A DNA stretch of 25,785 nt from a virus: positions 1 to 25,785 of the IMG/VR virus record IMGVR_UViG_3300001848_000583. One strand, given 5' to 3'. The notes under the pieces were generated by a model. It was not told the DNA's origin and searched no databases. It was given only the letters and a program-made list of their open reading frames with translations. The translations under genes and the position numbers were made by a program. Below, one piece after another: positions 1 to 8,437 of this stretch; positions within the stretch are counted from its first letter, which is position 1, and every line of letters starts with the position of its first letter.

Positions 1-305
1 TTCGTGGTATGTCTTTTGATGACGCCATCATCATTGTGGATGAAATGCAGAACATGACCTTTGAAGAAATTGATACAGTTATGACACGTGTTGGTTATCG
101 TTCTAAAATTATTTGGTGTGGCGATTATCGTCAGACAGATTTAAATAAGAAAAAGAATGATGTGTCTGGTATTTTAAAGTTTTTTGACATTGCATATCAT
201 ATGAAAGCATTTACCAAGATTGAGTTTGATGTGGATGATATTGTTCGAAGTAGTTTGGTCAAAGACTACATTGTAGCTAAATTAAAGTATGAAGATATTA
301 CCTGA
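1..305 (+). CDS. phoH: PhoH-like P-loop ATPase, C-terminal part (5' end outside window)
   Basis: This is the C-terminal part of a PhoH-family ATPase; the reading frame is open to the left edge (Arg-Gly precede the first visible Met at 9), so the gene starts outside the window. The Walker B region IIIVDEMQNM is diagnostic for PhoH, where the usual form is a hydrophobic stretch followed by DEAQN. It is followed by a GDYRQTD stretch corresponding to the family's sensor loop (GDxxQxD). PhoH-like genes are common in T4-like phages of aquatic bacteria. The family is predicted to be an RNA- or nucleotide-acting ATPase, and its role in infection is not settled. The Walker A motif must lie upstream. 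The stop is followed 8 bases later by the next gene on the same strand, so the two are probably co-transcribed. Family assignment is secure; the function in this phage is inference. Confidence 0.88.
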   Translation, partial: RGMSFDDAIIIVDEMQNMTFEEIDTVMTRVGYRSKIIWCGDYRQTDLNKKKNDVSGILKFFDIAYHMKAFTKIEFDVDDIVRSSLVKDYIVAKLKYEDIT

Positions 306-313
306 GGTTTATT

Positions 314-1027
314 ATGTTTTTCTTTAAAAGAAATAAGATTCATTTAGATTGTTTTACACCATTTAAACATGTGTATGAATATACACCAATTGAAAAAGCA
401 ACGAAGTTTTTACCTGATTGGTGGAAAAAAACCGAAAAAGGTGGTACAATCAAAACTTGTAGCGGTATTATAGACTTCCACAAAGAATCCATTAGTTTGA
501 ATATGTGGTGTGATTTGTCAGTATCAATGAGTTTTTTTGAACCACAAAAATTTCCAACAAATCGTTGCATCTTTTCTGATAAAGTTACTGTGGCTACACT
601 ACATGATAGAAAACAATATAGTCATTTTATTGATGCTGAATATACACACATGAAGATAAATTCACCATGGGCATTTAAAACAAAAGAAAATATAAATTGG
701 GTTTGGGTTTCAAACACTTGGCAAAAAAATTTAAACGACAATTTTACAGTTTTAAATGGTGTTGTAAATTATCATCATGTATCTGCAACACACGTAAACA
801 TAATCATCAAATGCGAAAAAAATAAAACGAAAGATTTTATTATAGAACACAACACACCTTTGGTGAATATTTTTCCTATGTCTGAAAAAGAAGTTGTTAT
901 ACACAACCATTTAATTGATGAGAAAAAGTTTGCGGAAATGATAACGTTTCGACAATTAAAGTTCAATAATTCATATCCTTATCAAGTAAAATTAAAAGAA
1001 AAGAGTGGTTGTCCATTCCACAGATAA
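314..1027 (+). CDS. Conserved phage protein of unknown function
   Basis: I do not recognise this 237-residue protein. It is soluble, with no signal peptide or membrane segment. Visible features are an N-terminal block FLPDWWKK followed by GGTIKTCSGIIDF, many Trp/Tyr/His residues (WAFKTKENINWVWV), and a C-terminal half rich in Ile/Val strands and His pairs. The aromatic pattern and the PDWWK..GG.I..C.G motif resemble short conserved hypothetical proteins of T4-like marine phages, but I cannot name a family. It sits between phoH and an exonuclease gene, 8 bases after the former and with its stop directly before the next ATG. This suggests one transcription unit with nucleic-acid metabolism genes. 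No function is assigned. Confidence 0.75.
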   Translation: MFFFKRNKIHLDCFTPFKHVYEYTPIEKATKFLPDWWKKTEKGGTIKTCSGIIDFHKESISLNMWCDLSVSMSFFEPQKFPTNRCIFSDKVTVATLHDRKQYSHFIDAEYTHMKINSPWAFKTKENINWVWVSNTWQKNLNDNFTVLNGVVNYHHVSATHVNIIIKCEKNKTKDFIIEHNTPLVNIFPMSEKEVVIHNHLIDEKKFAEMITFRQLKFNNSYPYQVKLKEKSGCPFHR

Positions 1028-1028
1028 T

Positions 1029-1682
1029 ATGTTTACCTTTTGCCCACCAAAACAAATTGATGATTTGAAATCCGAAACTTTTCCTGACGGGAAAAGATAC
1101 TATACTTTACAGGATGGCACTCGTTTACCATCTGTTACAACTGTTATTGGTGCAAAGAAAAAAGAAGCAATCATGGCTTGGCGCAAACGTGTAGGTGAAG
1201 AAACGGCAAACAAAATATCAAAACAAGCCACATCACGTGGTACCAATGTGCATACGTTGTGTGAAAGATATATTCGTAATGAACCATTAGGTCAAATTAT
1301 GCCAGATGCGTTGGAAATGTTCAAGAGCATCAAGCCTTACCTACATAAAATAAATAATATACACTATCAAGAGCAGGCACTATGGTCTAAAAACATACAG
1401 ATGGCTGGTCGTGTTGATTTAATTGCGGAATGGGAAGGTAAACTTTCTGTAATTGATTTCAAAACATCCAAGAAAATTAAGTATGCAGAGGACATTCAGG
1501 ATTATTTTGCCCAATGTACCGCATATTCATGTATGTACGAAGAATTGGTTGGTAATCCAATCGACCAGATTGTTGTTTTGATGGCTGTAGAAAATGAAAG
1601 CCCTTTGGTTTTCATTGAAAAAACAGGGGATCACCTAAATAATTTGATTGAACACATCAAGTTCTATAAAGAAAACAAATAA
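1029..1682 (+). CDS. PD-(D/E)XK exonuclease, MGME1/RecB-nuclease-like
   Basis: Single-strand DNA exonuclease of the PD-(D/E)XK superfamily, the MGME1/Cas4/RecB-nuclease-like type common in T4-like phages. Counting from the ATG at 1029 (217 residues), the core motifs are visible: LPSVTTVIG near residue 35, the helix RGTNVHTLCERYI near 71-83, GRVD at 127-130 giving motif-II Asp130, and IDFKTSKK giving Asp143 and Lys145. A C-terminal Gln-Tyr motif (AQCTAYSCMY) follows, as in RecB-type nucleases. I chose the ATG at 1029 because it follows the upstream stop directly and gives the MFxFxPPK start typical of relatives. A GTG at 1005 would add eight residues and overlap the upstream gene, and cannot be excluded. 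A role in DNA recombination or host DNA degradation is inferred from the family. Confidence 0.85.
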   Translation: MFTFCPPKQIDDLKSETFPDGKRYYTLQDGTRLPSVTTVIGAKKKEAIMAWRKRVGEETANKISKQATSRGTNVHTLCERYIRNEPLGQIMPDALEMFKSIKPYLHKINNIHYQEQALWSKNIQMAGRVDLIAEWEGKLSVIDFKTSKKIKYAEDIQDYFAQCTAYSCMYEELVGNPIDQIVVLMAVENESPLVFIEKTGDHLNNLIEHIKFYKENK

Positions 1683-1691
1683 TTGGGTGTG

Positions 1692-1699
1692 TATAAATA
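1692..1699 (+). promoter_or_regulatory. T4-type late promoter core (TATAAATA)
   Basis: Exact match to the T4 late promoter consensus TATAAATA, recognised in T4 by the gp55 sigma factor with gp33 and the gp45 clamp. It lies 27 bases upstream of the tail-fibre ATG at 1727, so initiation about 10 bases downstream would give a short leader. It directly follows the stop of the exonuclease gene, where an early/middle to late switch is expected. A gp33 homologue is encoded in the window, which agrees with T4-style late transcription. Confidence 0.8.
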
Positions 1700-1726
1700 T
1701 CTAATCTAACATAATTATTTAAAAAA

Positions 1727-3553
1727 ATGCCTTTACCATCATCAGGTACAATAACAATCGGTCAAATTGCTGCTCAATTCAGTTCTGTAGCTAGCGGTTA
1801 TTCATTGAGTTCTTACAACGGTGTCACTTGGTGGCTGGGTGGCGGTCCAGATGACGGTACATTAAATGGAACATTCGGCCGACCAACATCAATGTCTGCG
1901 TTTTATAACAAACAAGGTAACCAACCAGGTCCATGGATGGTCTGGATGGCTATCGGTGGTGGTGGCGGTGGAGGTGGAGGTTCTAACCCTTCATTTCCGG
2001 GGACCCCAAGAGGCGGCGGTGCCGGCGGCGGTACATATCCAGTAGCACCAGCAGGAACATTTAAAAGATGGGCATTTGGTACCGCTAGCGTCACCGTTGG
2101 AGCCGGCGGCACAGGAGGAACCTCAGCTTCAGGAGGATCAAACGGATCAGCTGGAGGTTCAACGAGTGTCACCATTGCAGGATCAACATACACAGCTCCC
2201 GGCGGAAACGGCAATAACGGTTCGGCCGGCGGCACAACACCACCTGGCGCATATTCTGGTGGCGCAGCGGGTCCATACGGAGGCGGCGGTGGTGGAAGCG
2301 CAGTTGCCAACGGCAGCGCCGGCGGACCCGGCAGTTCAGGATACGCCGGCGGACCTGGCGCAGCCGGTATTAGTTCTTGGTCGAATTTCTCAAGTAGTTT
2401 CCCCGGTTTTACAAATTTCGGCGGCGGCGGCGGAGGAAACTCATCAGTCAACGGAAACAATACGCCCTACCAAGGTGGATACAGCGGCACACCAAGTCCA
2501 ATCTATGATAAGGGCCGAGGTGGATGGTCAGGTCAAGACCAGTACGGTTATATAACATATTCCAGCACTCAAGTCACAACAGACGTTATTGGTGCGGGCG
2601 GCGGCGCAGATACTACTCTTGGCAATCACGTAGGTGGAACTGGCGGTCCAGGAGGCGTTGTCATTTCTGTCGCTTCAACTGCTGGTGGACTAAATTATGA
2701 TGGAAACTATTTTGGTTTCGTTTATGGTTCAAACACTTATTACGTATTACAATCAAGCGGAACAGTAACAACACATTTTAAACCAACAGGAACTGTAGCA
2801 TCTACAAGCGCTGGCATGAACGGTTCAAACGGTTATGTTGGCGGCAAACCAAGTTTCACTAATACAAACGGAACAACTTTCACCGGATCGTTTGTGTATC
2901 AAGGTGCTAACGGCAGTTGGTCTGTTATATTGCCTAGAAATACTGACACCGGTTCAGGATTTAGTGGTAACCAAGTTGTTGGTGTGCATCCAAGTAGTAA
3001 CTGGTCAACCGCTGAATTGGCTGAACTTGGAATTACCAGTCCCGCTTATGGTTCAAGATACCAACTTAAATATTTTGGTGTTAACCAAGATCGTGGAACA
3101 GTTATGTCATACGGAAAAATGACAAGAACTGCATATCTTGCTGCTAAGGCTGCAGGTGGAGGAAACGTTGCAATATCTGTTTTCAATAACTTCCAATCTG
3201 GCGGTAACTTTGACGGCAACTATCAAGGCGGCAACGCACTTATTCCTTGTGTTCTTTGGTCACACCATCAACCCGGCGGTCGTGGTTATGCTAACTGGTA
3301 TTATTTGAATCCGGATGATCGAACACTTGATCAAACATGGAAAACAGGAGCAGATACACTTTGGCCAAATTTCACAAGTGGATATGCATGGTCTTGTCCT
3401 GGTACTCGTCAAGGTGCAAACGGACAACCTTTGTTACCGATTTTGAGTGGTTATGCATGGACAATTGGCACAGACGATATTGTTTTCCCAGTTTGTGATG
3501 ACCAGAACGCTGGTGGTTCAAGTAACATGTATATAAGATGTAACGTTTTCTAA
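1727..3553 (+). CDS. Glycine-rich tail fibre / adhesin
   Basis: A 608-residue virion surface protein, probably a tail fibre tip or adhesin. Residues 1-65 (MPLPSSGTITIGQIAAQF...) match the N-terminal module often seen in phage fibres. Residues about 75-320 are extremely glycine-rich, with runs of 8-9 Gly and repeated GGxGG, GAGG and NGSAGG units. This resembles the polyglycine repeats of T2/T6-type gp38 adhesins and other Gly-rich receptor-binding domains. The C-terminal 290 residues are Trp/Tyr/Asn-rich, with two related DGNYxG segments, and are probably the receptor-binding or trimerisation domain. The Gly-rich part is visibly GC-richer (GGCGGC codons) than its AT-rich surroundings, so local recombination is possible. 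A late promoter lies just upstream. Shine-Dalgarno is weak (an A-run). Receptor and exact fibre type are not determinable here. Confidence 0.82.
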   Translation: MPLPSSGTITIGQIAAQFSSVASGYSLSSYNGVTWWLGGGPDDGTLNGTFGRPTSMSAFYNKQGNQPGPWMVWMAIGGGGGGGGGSNPSFPGTPRGGGAGGGTYPVAPAGTFKRWAFGTASVTVGAGGTGGTSASGGSNGSAGGSTSVTIAGSTYTAPGGNGNNGSAGGTTPPGAYSGGAAGPYGGGGGGSAVANGSAGGPGSSGYAGGPGAAGISSWSNFSSSFPGFTNFGGGGGGNSSVNGNNTPYQGGYSGTPSPIYDKGRGGWSGQDQYGYITYSSTQVTTDVIGAGGGADTTLGNHVGGTGGPGGVVISVASTAGGLNYDGNYFGFVYGSNTYYVLQSSGTVTTHFKPTGTVASTSAGMNGSNGYVGGKPSFTNTNGTTFTGSFVYQGANGSWSVILPRNTDTGSGFSGNQVVGVHPSSNWSTAELAELGITSPAYGSRYQLKYFGVNQDRGTVMSYGKMTRTAYLAAKAAGGGNVAISVFNNFQSGGNFDGNYQGGNALIPCVLWSHHQPGGRGYANWYYLNPDDRTLDQTWKTGADTLWPNFTSGYAWSCPGTRQGANGQPLLPILSGYAWTIGTDDIVFPVCDDQNAGGSSNMYIRCNVF

Positions 3554-3576
3554 TTTTATATTTTTGTTATTTAAAA

Positions 3577-4665
3577 ATGATGTATTATTATTGTTCCGAT
3601 GGAACAAAATTTGATTCAAAAATAGAAGCAGTAGAACATAGTAATAAAAACAAAGTTCAATTAAATTTTTATTACTATGATCACATCTATGAAAAATTAG
3701 ATTGGACAATAGAACCGCCACATTCACTAGATTATTACTATCTAGAGCAAGCCAAAAGAATCCGTGACGCATATGATTATGTCATATTGTGTTATAGTGG
3801 TGGTTATGATTCGACCAACATACTTGAAACATTTCATTTCAATAATATCAAATTAGATAAGATTGTATCTGTTGGTGCGTTTGACCAAGATACGATCAAA
3901 TTATCTGATGAAAATCACAACGGTGAAATTTACCATAATGTGATTCCATATGTAAAACAGTTAGGACTTGGAGACATATTACAGGTCATCGATTATACAA
4001 AGCTGTTCGACAACACCAAAAACTTTTCTATACTAAATCAAAACCAAAATTGGATCGATTTGTGTGGTGCATGGTTTAGTCCACACAATTGGTTTTGGTA
4101 TGACATAGAAAAGTTTGTTGTGCCTGAGGAATATAAAAACAAAAAAGTTGCCATAATATTTGGTAAAGATAAACCTACTTTGTTTTTTTCTCAAAACGGT
4201 GCAACATTACCGGATGGAAAAATAGAATTAAATGCATTTTGTTTTAGAGATACCCCAGTACTATCTTATGCTTCCACGGAATACAAAAGAAAGCTTCACG
4301 GCAACATCAAAAGAATAGATTTTTATTGGGATCCTGAATTTCCAAATATTTTGTTAAAACAGTTGCATGTTTTGTATAGATATCATAAAATTACATATGA
4401 ACATTCCTACAAAAAAGAAGAAGGTGTACAGAAGCTTGGAGATAAATCAATCAACGCTTTGATATATAATTTACGCAAACCAATACTTTTTAAATCTCCT
4501 AAAAGTGGTGCGTTTAGTTTAAGTTTAAGAGATAATTTCTTAAAAGAAAAAACAAATAACGACATACATGAAATGCATCAAAAAGGTATATGGGAACTTC
4601 GTTATAGAATTGGGATGGATGAACCTATTCCAATACAATCCAAATATTATAGTATAACAAAATGA
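3577..4665 (+). CDS. PP-loop ATPase superfamily protein 1
   Basis: A 362-residue protein of the PP-loop (adenine nucleotide alpha-hydrolase) superfamily. These enzymes adenylate a substrate before thiolation, amidation or reduction, as in QueC, TilS, ThiI, PAPS reductase and Asn synthetase. The signature CYSGGYDST sits at residues 72-80 (SGGxDS at 74-79), after a hydrophobic strand (YDYVIL), which is the classic ATP pyrophosphate loop. The N-terminal 70 residues and the region around the motif are clearly paralogous to the protein at 8438-9532 (LxFYxxDxxYxxLxW, then YDYxILxxSGGxDS). The rest matches no named subfamily that I recognise: I see no zinc cysteines of QueC and no TilS C-terminal domain. 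It is the first gene of the accessory operon and overlaps the next by ATGA. Substrate unknown. Confidence 0.82.
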   Translation: MMYYYCSDGTKFDSKIEAVEHSNKNKVQLNFYYYDHIYEKLDWTIEPPHSLDYYYLEQAKRIRDAYDYVILCYSGGYDSTNILETFHFNNIKLDKIVSVGAFDQDTIKLSDENHNGEIYHNVIPYVKQLGLGDILQVIDYTKLFDNTKNFSILNQNQNWIDLCGAWFSPHNWFWYDIEKFVVPEEYKNKKVAIIFGKDKPTLFFSQNGATLPDGKIELNAFCFRDTPVLSYASTEYKRKLHGNIKRIDFYWDPEFPNILLKQLHVLYRYHKITYEHSYKKEEGVQKLGDKSINALIYNLRKPILFKSPKSGAFSLSLRDNFLKEKTNNDIHEMHQKGIWELRYRIGMDEPIPIQSKYYSITK

Positions 4666-5474
4666 CAAAGAATAATTGGTTCTCAACCAATCTTAAAGAC
4701 AGAACAACAACAAACTTTTGCGATTTTGAAATACGAATATCGCCCTATGAATTCAATCACGATTCTTTTATCAACCAAGCCAAAAGAGTGGCACATGAGT
4801 TGGCAGAAAAACATGATGACCTCTATGTTTGTTATAGTGGTGGATTAGATTCAGAATTTGTATTGAAAACCTTTTATGATGAAGGTTTGCCAATTACACC
4901 GATATTAATAGATACACCTTATAATCAATTTGAATCTGAATGGGCATACAATTTTTGTAAAGAAAAAGGAATAAAACCAGAAGTTTTAACTTTTTCTAAA
5001 AATGAAATTATAGATAGACTGAAACAAAAAACAATAGATAGAAATTTGTTTTCTTTACTCGGTGGTCTTCCTTTGATTGTGTGTGATGAGGTGAATAAAC
5101 AATCAGGTAAAATTATAACTGGTTATGGAGATCCATTTGTTGTTCAAGATGGAAATATTCAAGATGAAATGATACTGGATAGATTACAGTTTTGTGAATG
5201 GGACTACTATCTTGATGATTATGACAACACACATCCTTCTGGTTTTTTTACCTATGATATAGGATTGTTTTTTGCACTTATATGTGAAATAGATATGTTT
5301 TGTCCTTCACAACAAGCCAAAACAAAATTATATGAATTGCCATATAGAATCAAAATGTTTTGGAAAAAAGAATTCTATGAAACTTTTCATGAAATGAAGT
5401 TGAACATTGAAACGCCTTACTGTTTTATGGAAAAATCCGATTTGATTTCAAACTTAAATCAATTTATAAAATGA
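4662..5474 (+). CDS. PP-loop ATPase superfamily protein 2
   Basis: A 270-residue second PP-loop protein, more compact than its neighbour. The motif CYSGGLDSEFVLK has SGGLDS at residues 59-64, followed by a strand-helix pattern (ITPILIDTPYNQFESEWA) resembling the PAPS-reductase/ThiI/ExsB fold. The start ATG overlaps the upstream stop (ATGA at 4662), so translation is coupled, and its own stop overlaps the next start the same way. The C-terminal half is rich in Phe, Tyr and acidic residues and shows no recognised extra domain. Coupling to a divergent PP-loop paralogue suggests the two may act as a hetero-complex or in consecutive steps, but that is inference. Reaction and substrate are unknown. 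Confidence 0.8.
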   Translation: MTKNNWFSTNLKDRTTTNFCDFEIRISPYEFNHDSFINQAKRVAHELAEKHDDLYVCYSGGLDSEFVLKTFYDEGLPITPILIDTPYNQFESEWAYNFCKEKGIKPEVLTFSKNEIIDRLKQKTIDRNLFSLLGGLPLIVCDEVNKQSGKIITGYGDPFVVQDGNIQDEMILDRLQFCEWDYYLDDYDNTHPSGFFTYDIGLFFALICEIDMFCPSQQAKTKLYELPYRIKMFWKKEFYETFHEMKLNIETPYCFMEKSDLISNLNQFIK

Positions 5475-5914
5475 TCTATGTATTTTATTTTTTCTTGTGG
5501 ACTTTCGTGCTTTATTGGATACATCGTGCAACTCATAAGATTAAATTCGTCAACAGATACCACTCTAAACACCATTCGTTTATCAATAAAAATATAAGAT
5601 TGGGCAATCAAAATAAATGGCATTGGAACAATCTTTTTTTGTTCAATGATGATCTGGAAAGCACGATTGATTTGTGGATAACAGAAGTTATACCAACATT
5701 GATATTTTCTTTGGTCACAGGCCATTGGTGGATTTCAGTATTTTACTATGTGTGGGCAGCCTTCATACAAGAGTCGGTGGAACATAACCTAAATATTGAT
5801 TATCCACTATTACTAAATGGAAAAAGACATTTAATTCATCATGAATTACCAAATAAAAATTTTGGATTATTTTTTCCTATATGGGACCAACTATTCAAAA
5901 CTTACCAAAAATGA
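5471..5914 (+). CDS. Membrane fatty acid hydroxylase / sterol desaturase-like di-iron protein
   Basis: A 147-residue integral membrane protein of the fatty acid hydroxylase superfamily. These enzymes use a non-haem di-iron centre held by histidine clusters to hydroxylate lipids or carotenoids. All expected clusters are visible: HRATH (His18, His22), HSKHH (His31, His34, His35), a lone ESVEHN (His105) and HLIHH (His120, His123, His124). Hydrophobic segments at about 1-17 and 73-99 would be the membrane spans. It is short for the family (often 200 residues or more) but keeps the complete ligand set, so activity is plausible. It is translationally coupled by ATGA overlap to the PP-loop gene upstream. 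In context it might modify a host-membrane lipid or act on a cassette product; the substrate is unknown. Confidence 0.8.
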   Translation: MIYVFYFFLWTFVLYWIHRATHKIKFVNRYHSKHHSFINKNIRLGNQNKWHWNNLFLFNDDLESTIDLWITEVIPTLIFSLVTGHWWISVFYYVWAAFIQESVEHNLNIDYPLLLNGKRHLIHHELPNKNFGLFFPIWDQLFKTYQK

Positions 5915-5923
5915 GGTTAAAAA

Positions 5924-6301
5924 ATGGCAGAAGTAAAAACTGTTTACAACAGAGAAAATCCAGATATTGATTGGTTTGTAATTAATCCTGCAACAGTTCA
6001 ACAAGATTTTACAAAAAAAGAATTGGAAATACTTTCAAAAGATTTGGATAAATTGAGAAATCCTGAAGGACTGATTTCAAAACATGATGAATTTCCTGAT
6101 GCACAAACAAAATATACAATTCTAACTTTTGATACATTAGATAATGCTAATACAGCTTATGAGATGTTGACTAAAAGAATGACAGAAAGAATAAATCTAT
6201 TAACACAAAAAAGAACAGCTCTTGGCCAAAATATTGTTCGAATTTTTGTTATTGATGATGAAGGCAATATCATTAATTCTGATTGGCCTGAATTCATTTA
6301 A
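5924..6301 (+). CDS. Small protein of unknown function, possible dimeric alpha/beta fold
   Basis: A 125-residue soluble protein that I do not recognise. It has an acidic, charged N-terminal half (DFTKKELEILSKDLDKL) and a central strand-helix unit (YTILTFDTLDNANTAYEML) followed by a second strand (NIVRIFVIDDEGNI). That alternation resembles a ferredoxin-like or dimeric alpha/beta-barrel fold. There is no signal peptide, no membrane segment and no cysteine. The start is supported by AGGTTAAAAA just upstream. It lies directly before a radical SAM gene within the same operon, so it could be a partner or, less likely, a substrate of that enzyme. No function is assigned. Confidence 0.7.
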   Translation: MAEVKTVYNRENPDIDWFVINPATVQQDFTKKELEILSKDLDKLRNPEGLISKHDEFPDAQTKYTILTFDTLDNANTAYEMLTKRMTERINLLTQKRTALGQNIVRIFVIDDEGNIINSDWPEFI

Positions 6302-6319
6302 TTTTTTTATTTTTATATT

Positions 6320-7660
6320 ATGTTTCATAAAGATACTTTTTGTATATTGCCTTGGTCATCCATTCAAATAAATCCATCAGGTGATTTTAAAATTTGCGGT
6401 TTTTCTGGAGAAACCGGTGAAGATGGTAAAAGCCTGAATCATGGAATGTGCCTTGATGAAAACGGCAAAACGATGAATGTGATGACACATTCTATCATGG
6501 ATGCTCTGAATAGTGAAACGCACAAAAAGATTAGACTTGCACAATCCAGAAATGAAAGACATCCTATGTGCAAGGTTTGTTGGGACAGGGATGACGCCAA
6601 CAAAAACAACGAAATCTCATCTTCTCTAAGATTTTTCAGATCATTCAAGCAAATTCATGATTTGGAAGGCGTCATCAATTTTGAAAAAGTTTCTGATCAT
6701 TTAACGGAAGATGGAAGCGTAGAACAAATACCAATAAGTCTAGAACTCAGATTGAACAATACTTGTAATATGAAATGCATCATGTGTAGTTCAATATACA
6801 GCAACTTGTGGTATGAAGATGAATATAAATTGTATGGGACCAAAAATATAATTCTTGATGGTAAAATATACAATATAAAACAAGAAAATGGTGTTTGGAA
6901 ATCCGATATGCAAGTTTGGCATGAATCGGAAAATTGGAAAAAACAATTCGAACTAATTAAAAGAAATATAAGACACCTTTATATCATGGGTGGAGAACCT
7001 TTTGTAATTAAAGGTCACGATGAACTATTAGAAAATTTAATTGAATCCGGTTGTTCAAAAAATATCATATTAGAGTATGACACCAATTTAACCGTAATTA
7101 ACAAAAAAATATTAAATAAATTTGAGAATTTTAAAAAAGTTGTTTTGTCTGTAAGTTGTGATGATATTAACGAACAGTATGAATACATCAGATATCCTGG
7201 AAAATTTAATGTAATGACAAAGAATTTGGAATTATTAAAAGAACACGGTATAAAAATTCGTAATCTTTCTACTTGTATTGGAATATATTCAATATATTCT
7301 CCAATCAGAATGTGTGAATACTTTACAAAATTAGGTTACACACCAGAATCTTCTTTATATGGTAAAGAAATGTTTTCTTTGAGATTTTTAAGATGGCCAT
7401 CACATTCAAACGTTGCACTATTACCAAAAGAATTAAAATTAAAAGTTATAGATTTGTATAAAAATTCCAGTTTATCTGAGAGATGGAAAAATTTCTTATG
7501 TGATTATATCGAAAATAATATGAATACATTTTCGGAAGAAGTTTGTGTTCAGTCCGTTAAAGAACACATAAATTATTTGAATAGATTGGACGAAATAAGA
7601 GGCACCAATTGGAAAAAAACTTTTCCAGAAATTGTTGAATTATTGAAAGATTATGTATGA
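6320..7660 (+). CDS. Radical SAM protein with auxiliary (twitch/SPASM-like) cysteines
   Basis: A 446-residue radical SAM enzyme. The [4Fe-4S]-binding motif CNMKCIMC (Cys149, Cys153, Cys156; CxxxCxxC) follows a strand LELRLNNT. YIMGGEPF at 221-228 is the GGE motif that contacts S-adenosylmethionine. An N-terminal block FCILPWSSIQINPSG with KICGF, then CKVCW at 84-88, gives further cysteines typical of the phage twitch-domain radical SAM proteins, which place this auxiliary-cluster-like module before the barrel. Such proteins occur in T4-like aquatic phages with unknown substrates. The stop overlaps the next gene start (ATGA at 7657). Neighbouring PP-loop and hydroxylase genes suggest a shared biosynthetic or modification pathway (inference). 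No clear Shine-Dalgarno precedes the start, only a T-rich leader. Confidence 0.85.
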   Translation: MFHKDTFCILPWSSIQINPSGDFKICGFSGETGEDGKSLNHGMCLDENGKTMNVMTHSIMDALNSETHKKIRLAQSRNERHPMCKVCWDRDDANKNNEISSSLRFFRSFKQIHDLEGVINFEKVSDHLTEDGSVEQIPISLELRLNNTCNMKCIMCSSIYSNLWYEDEYKLYGTKNIILDGKIYNIKQENGVWKSDMQVWHESENWKKQFELIKRNIRHLYIMGGEPFVIKGHDELLENLIESGCSKNIILEYDTNLTVINKKILNKFENFKKVVLSVSCDDINEQYEYIRYPGKFNVMTKNLELLKEHGIKIRNLSTCIGIYSIYSPIRMCEYFTKLGYTPESSLYGKEMFSLRFLRWPSHSNVALLPKELKLKVIDLYKNSSLSERWKNFLCDYIENNMNTFSEEVCVQSVKEHINYLNRLDEIRGTNWKKTFPEIVELLKDYV

Positions 7661-8436
7661 AAAAACTGTTTATTGTGTTGGCCTTACTGGCCAGTATATG
7701 TCATGGTCAAACGATTGAATTTGTTGTAAAATCCTCTCCCGGAGGTCCTGATGATACAATTACACGTAAAATTGTAGAACATTTGGAGAAAACAACATCT
7801 TTAGATTTTGTTGTAATGAATAAACCTGGTGCTGCACACCTTATTGGTTACACACACTTTGAAAATAATGTTGGACCCAGTTTAATTATTGCCGATGCCA
7901 ACATTCAACTACATCCCGTATACCATAAATCAGAAAATCTTTTCACGTTGGGTGAGTTTACCAACATTTTATTTGTTAGAAATGGAAGTGGTATAGAACA
8001 TGTAAATGATCTTTATGAAATTTCCAGTAAACGTGAGATTAAATTTGGCCACGGCGGCGAAGGAACATTTAGTCATACCGCAGCAGTTAAGTTGTGTGAA
8101 CAAGGATTGCGTTGTCTATATGTTCCATACAAATCTGGCGCACCAGGTATGATTGATTTGATGAGTGGTACTATCGATGCATTTGCTATAGCATCATATG
8201 GTTCAACACATCATCTATCAAACAACAAACTCAAAGCAATCATGTTGTATTCAAATACAAAACATCCAAAGATGGATGTGTCTTTGTTGCCAAACAATCT
8301 AAAGAAAATAGAAATTAGAAATTCTATTATGATATACTCACGCAATTTATCTGAAAAGCAAACTAAAGAAATCAAAAAATCACTTTCGTCTTTAGATAAA
8401 GATTTTTTGATTGAATCTGGTCTTTGGGTTAAATGA
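7657..8436 (+). CDS. Bug/TctC-type periplasmic solute-binding protein 1
   Basis: A 259-residue exported protein of the Bug family (the TctC receptor family of tripartite tricarboxylate transporters), which binds small carboxylates or related solutes in the periplasm. Residues 1-17 form a signal peptide (KKLFIVLALLASICHG, cleaved before QTIEF). Then come SSPGGPDD, matching the family's N-terminal binding loop, and VPYKSGAPGMIDLMSGTID at about 160-178, the family hallmark. It is shorter than cellular Bug proteins (about 320 residues). No TctA or TctB membrane subunits are visible, so it would have to use host permeases or work differently. Bug proteins are hugely expanded in Betaproteobacteria, a hint to the host. 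Coupled by ATGA overlap to the radical SAM gene. Ligand unknown. Confidence 0.85.
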   Translation: MKKLFIVLALLASICHGQTIEFVVKSSPGGPDDTITRKIVEHLEKTTSLDFVVMNKPGAAHLIGYTHFENNVGPSLIIADANIQLHPVYHKSENLFTLGEFTNILFVRNGSGIEHVNDLYEISSKREIKFGHGGEGTFSHTAAVKLCEQGLRCLYVPYKSGAPGMIDLMSGTIDAFAIASYGSTHHLSNNKLKAIMLYSNTKHPKMDVSLLPNNLKKIEIRNSIMIYSRNLSEKQTKEIKKSLSSLDKDFLIESGLWVK

Positions 8437-8437
8437 T

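Noticed and set aside
1903-2460. A 185-codon minus-strand frame, Pro-rich
   Set aside because: It is the antisense image of the GC-rich glycine codons of the tail fibre (Gly codons read as Pro/Ala); it has no independent motif.
2076-2555. A 159-codon plus-strand frame inside the tail fibre
   Set aside because: Stop-poor because of the GC-rich Gly repeat; low-complexity Ala/Gln/Val content, no ribosome site and no recognisable domain.
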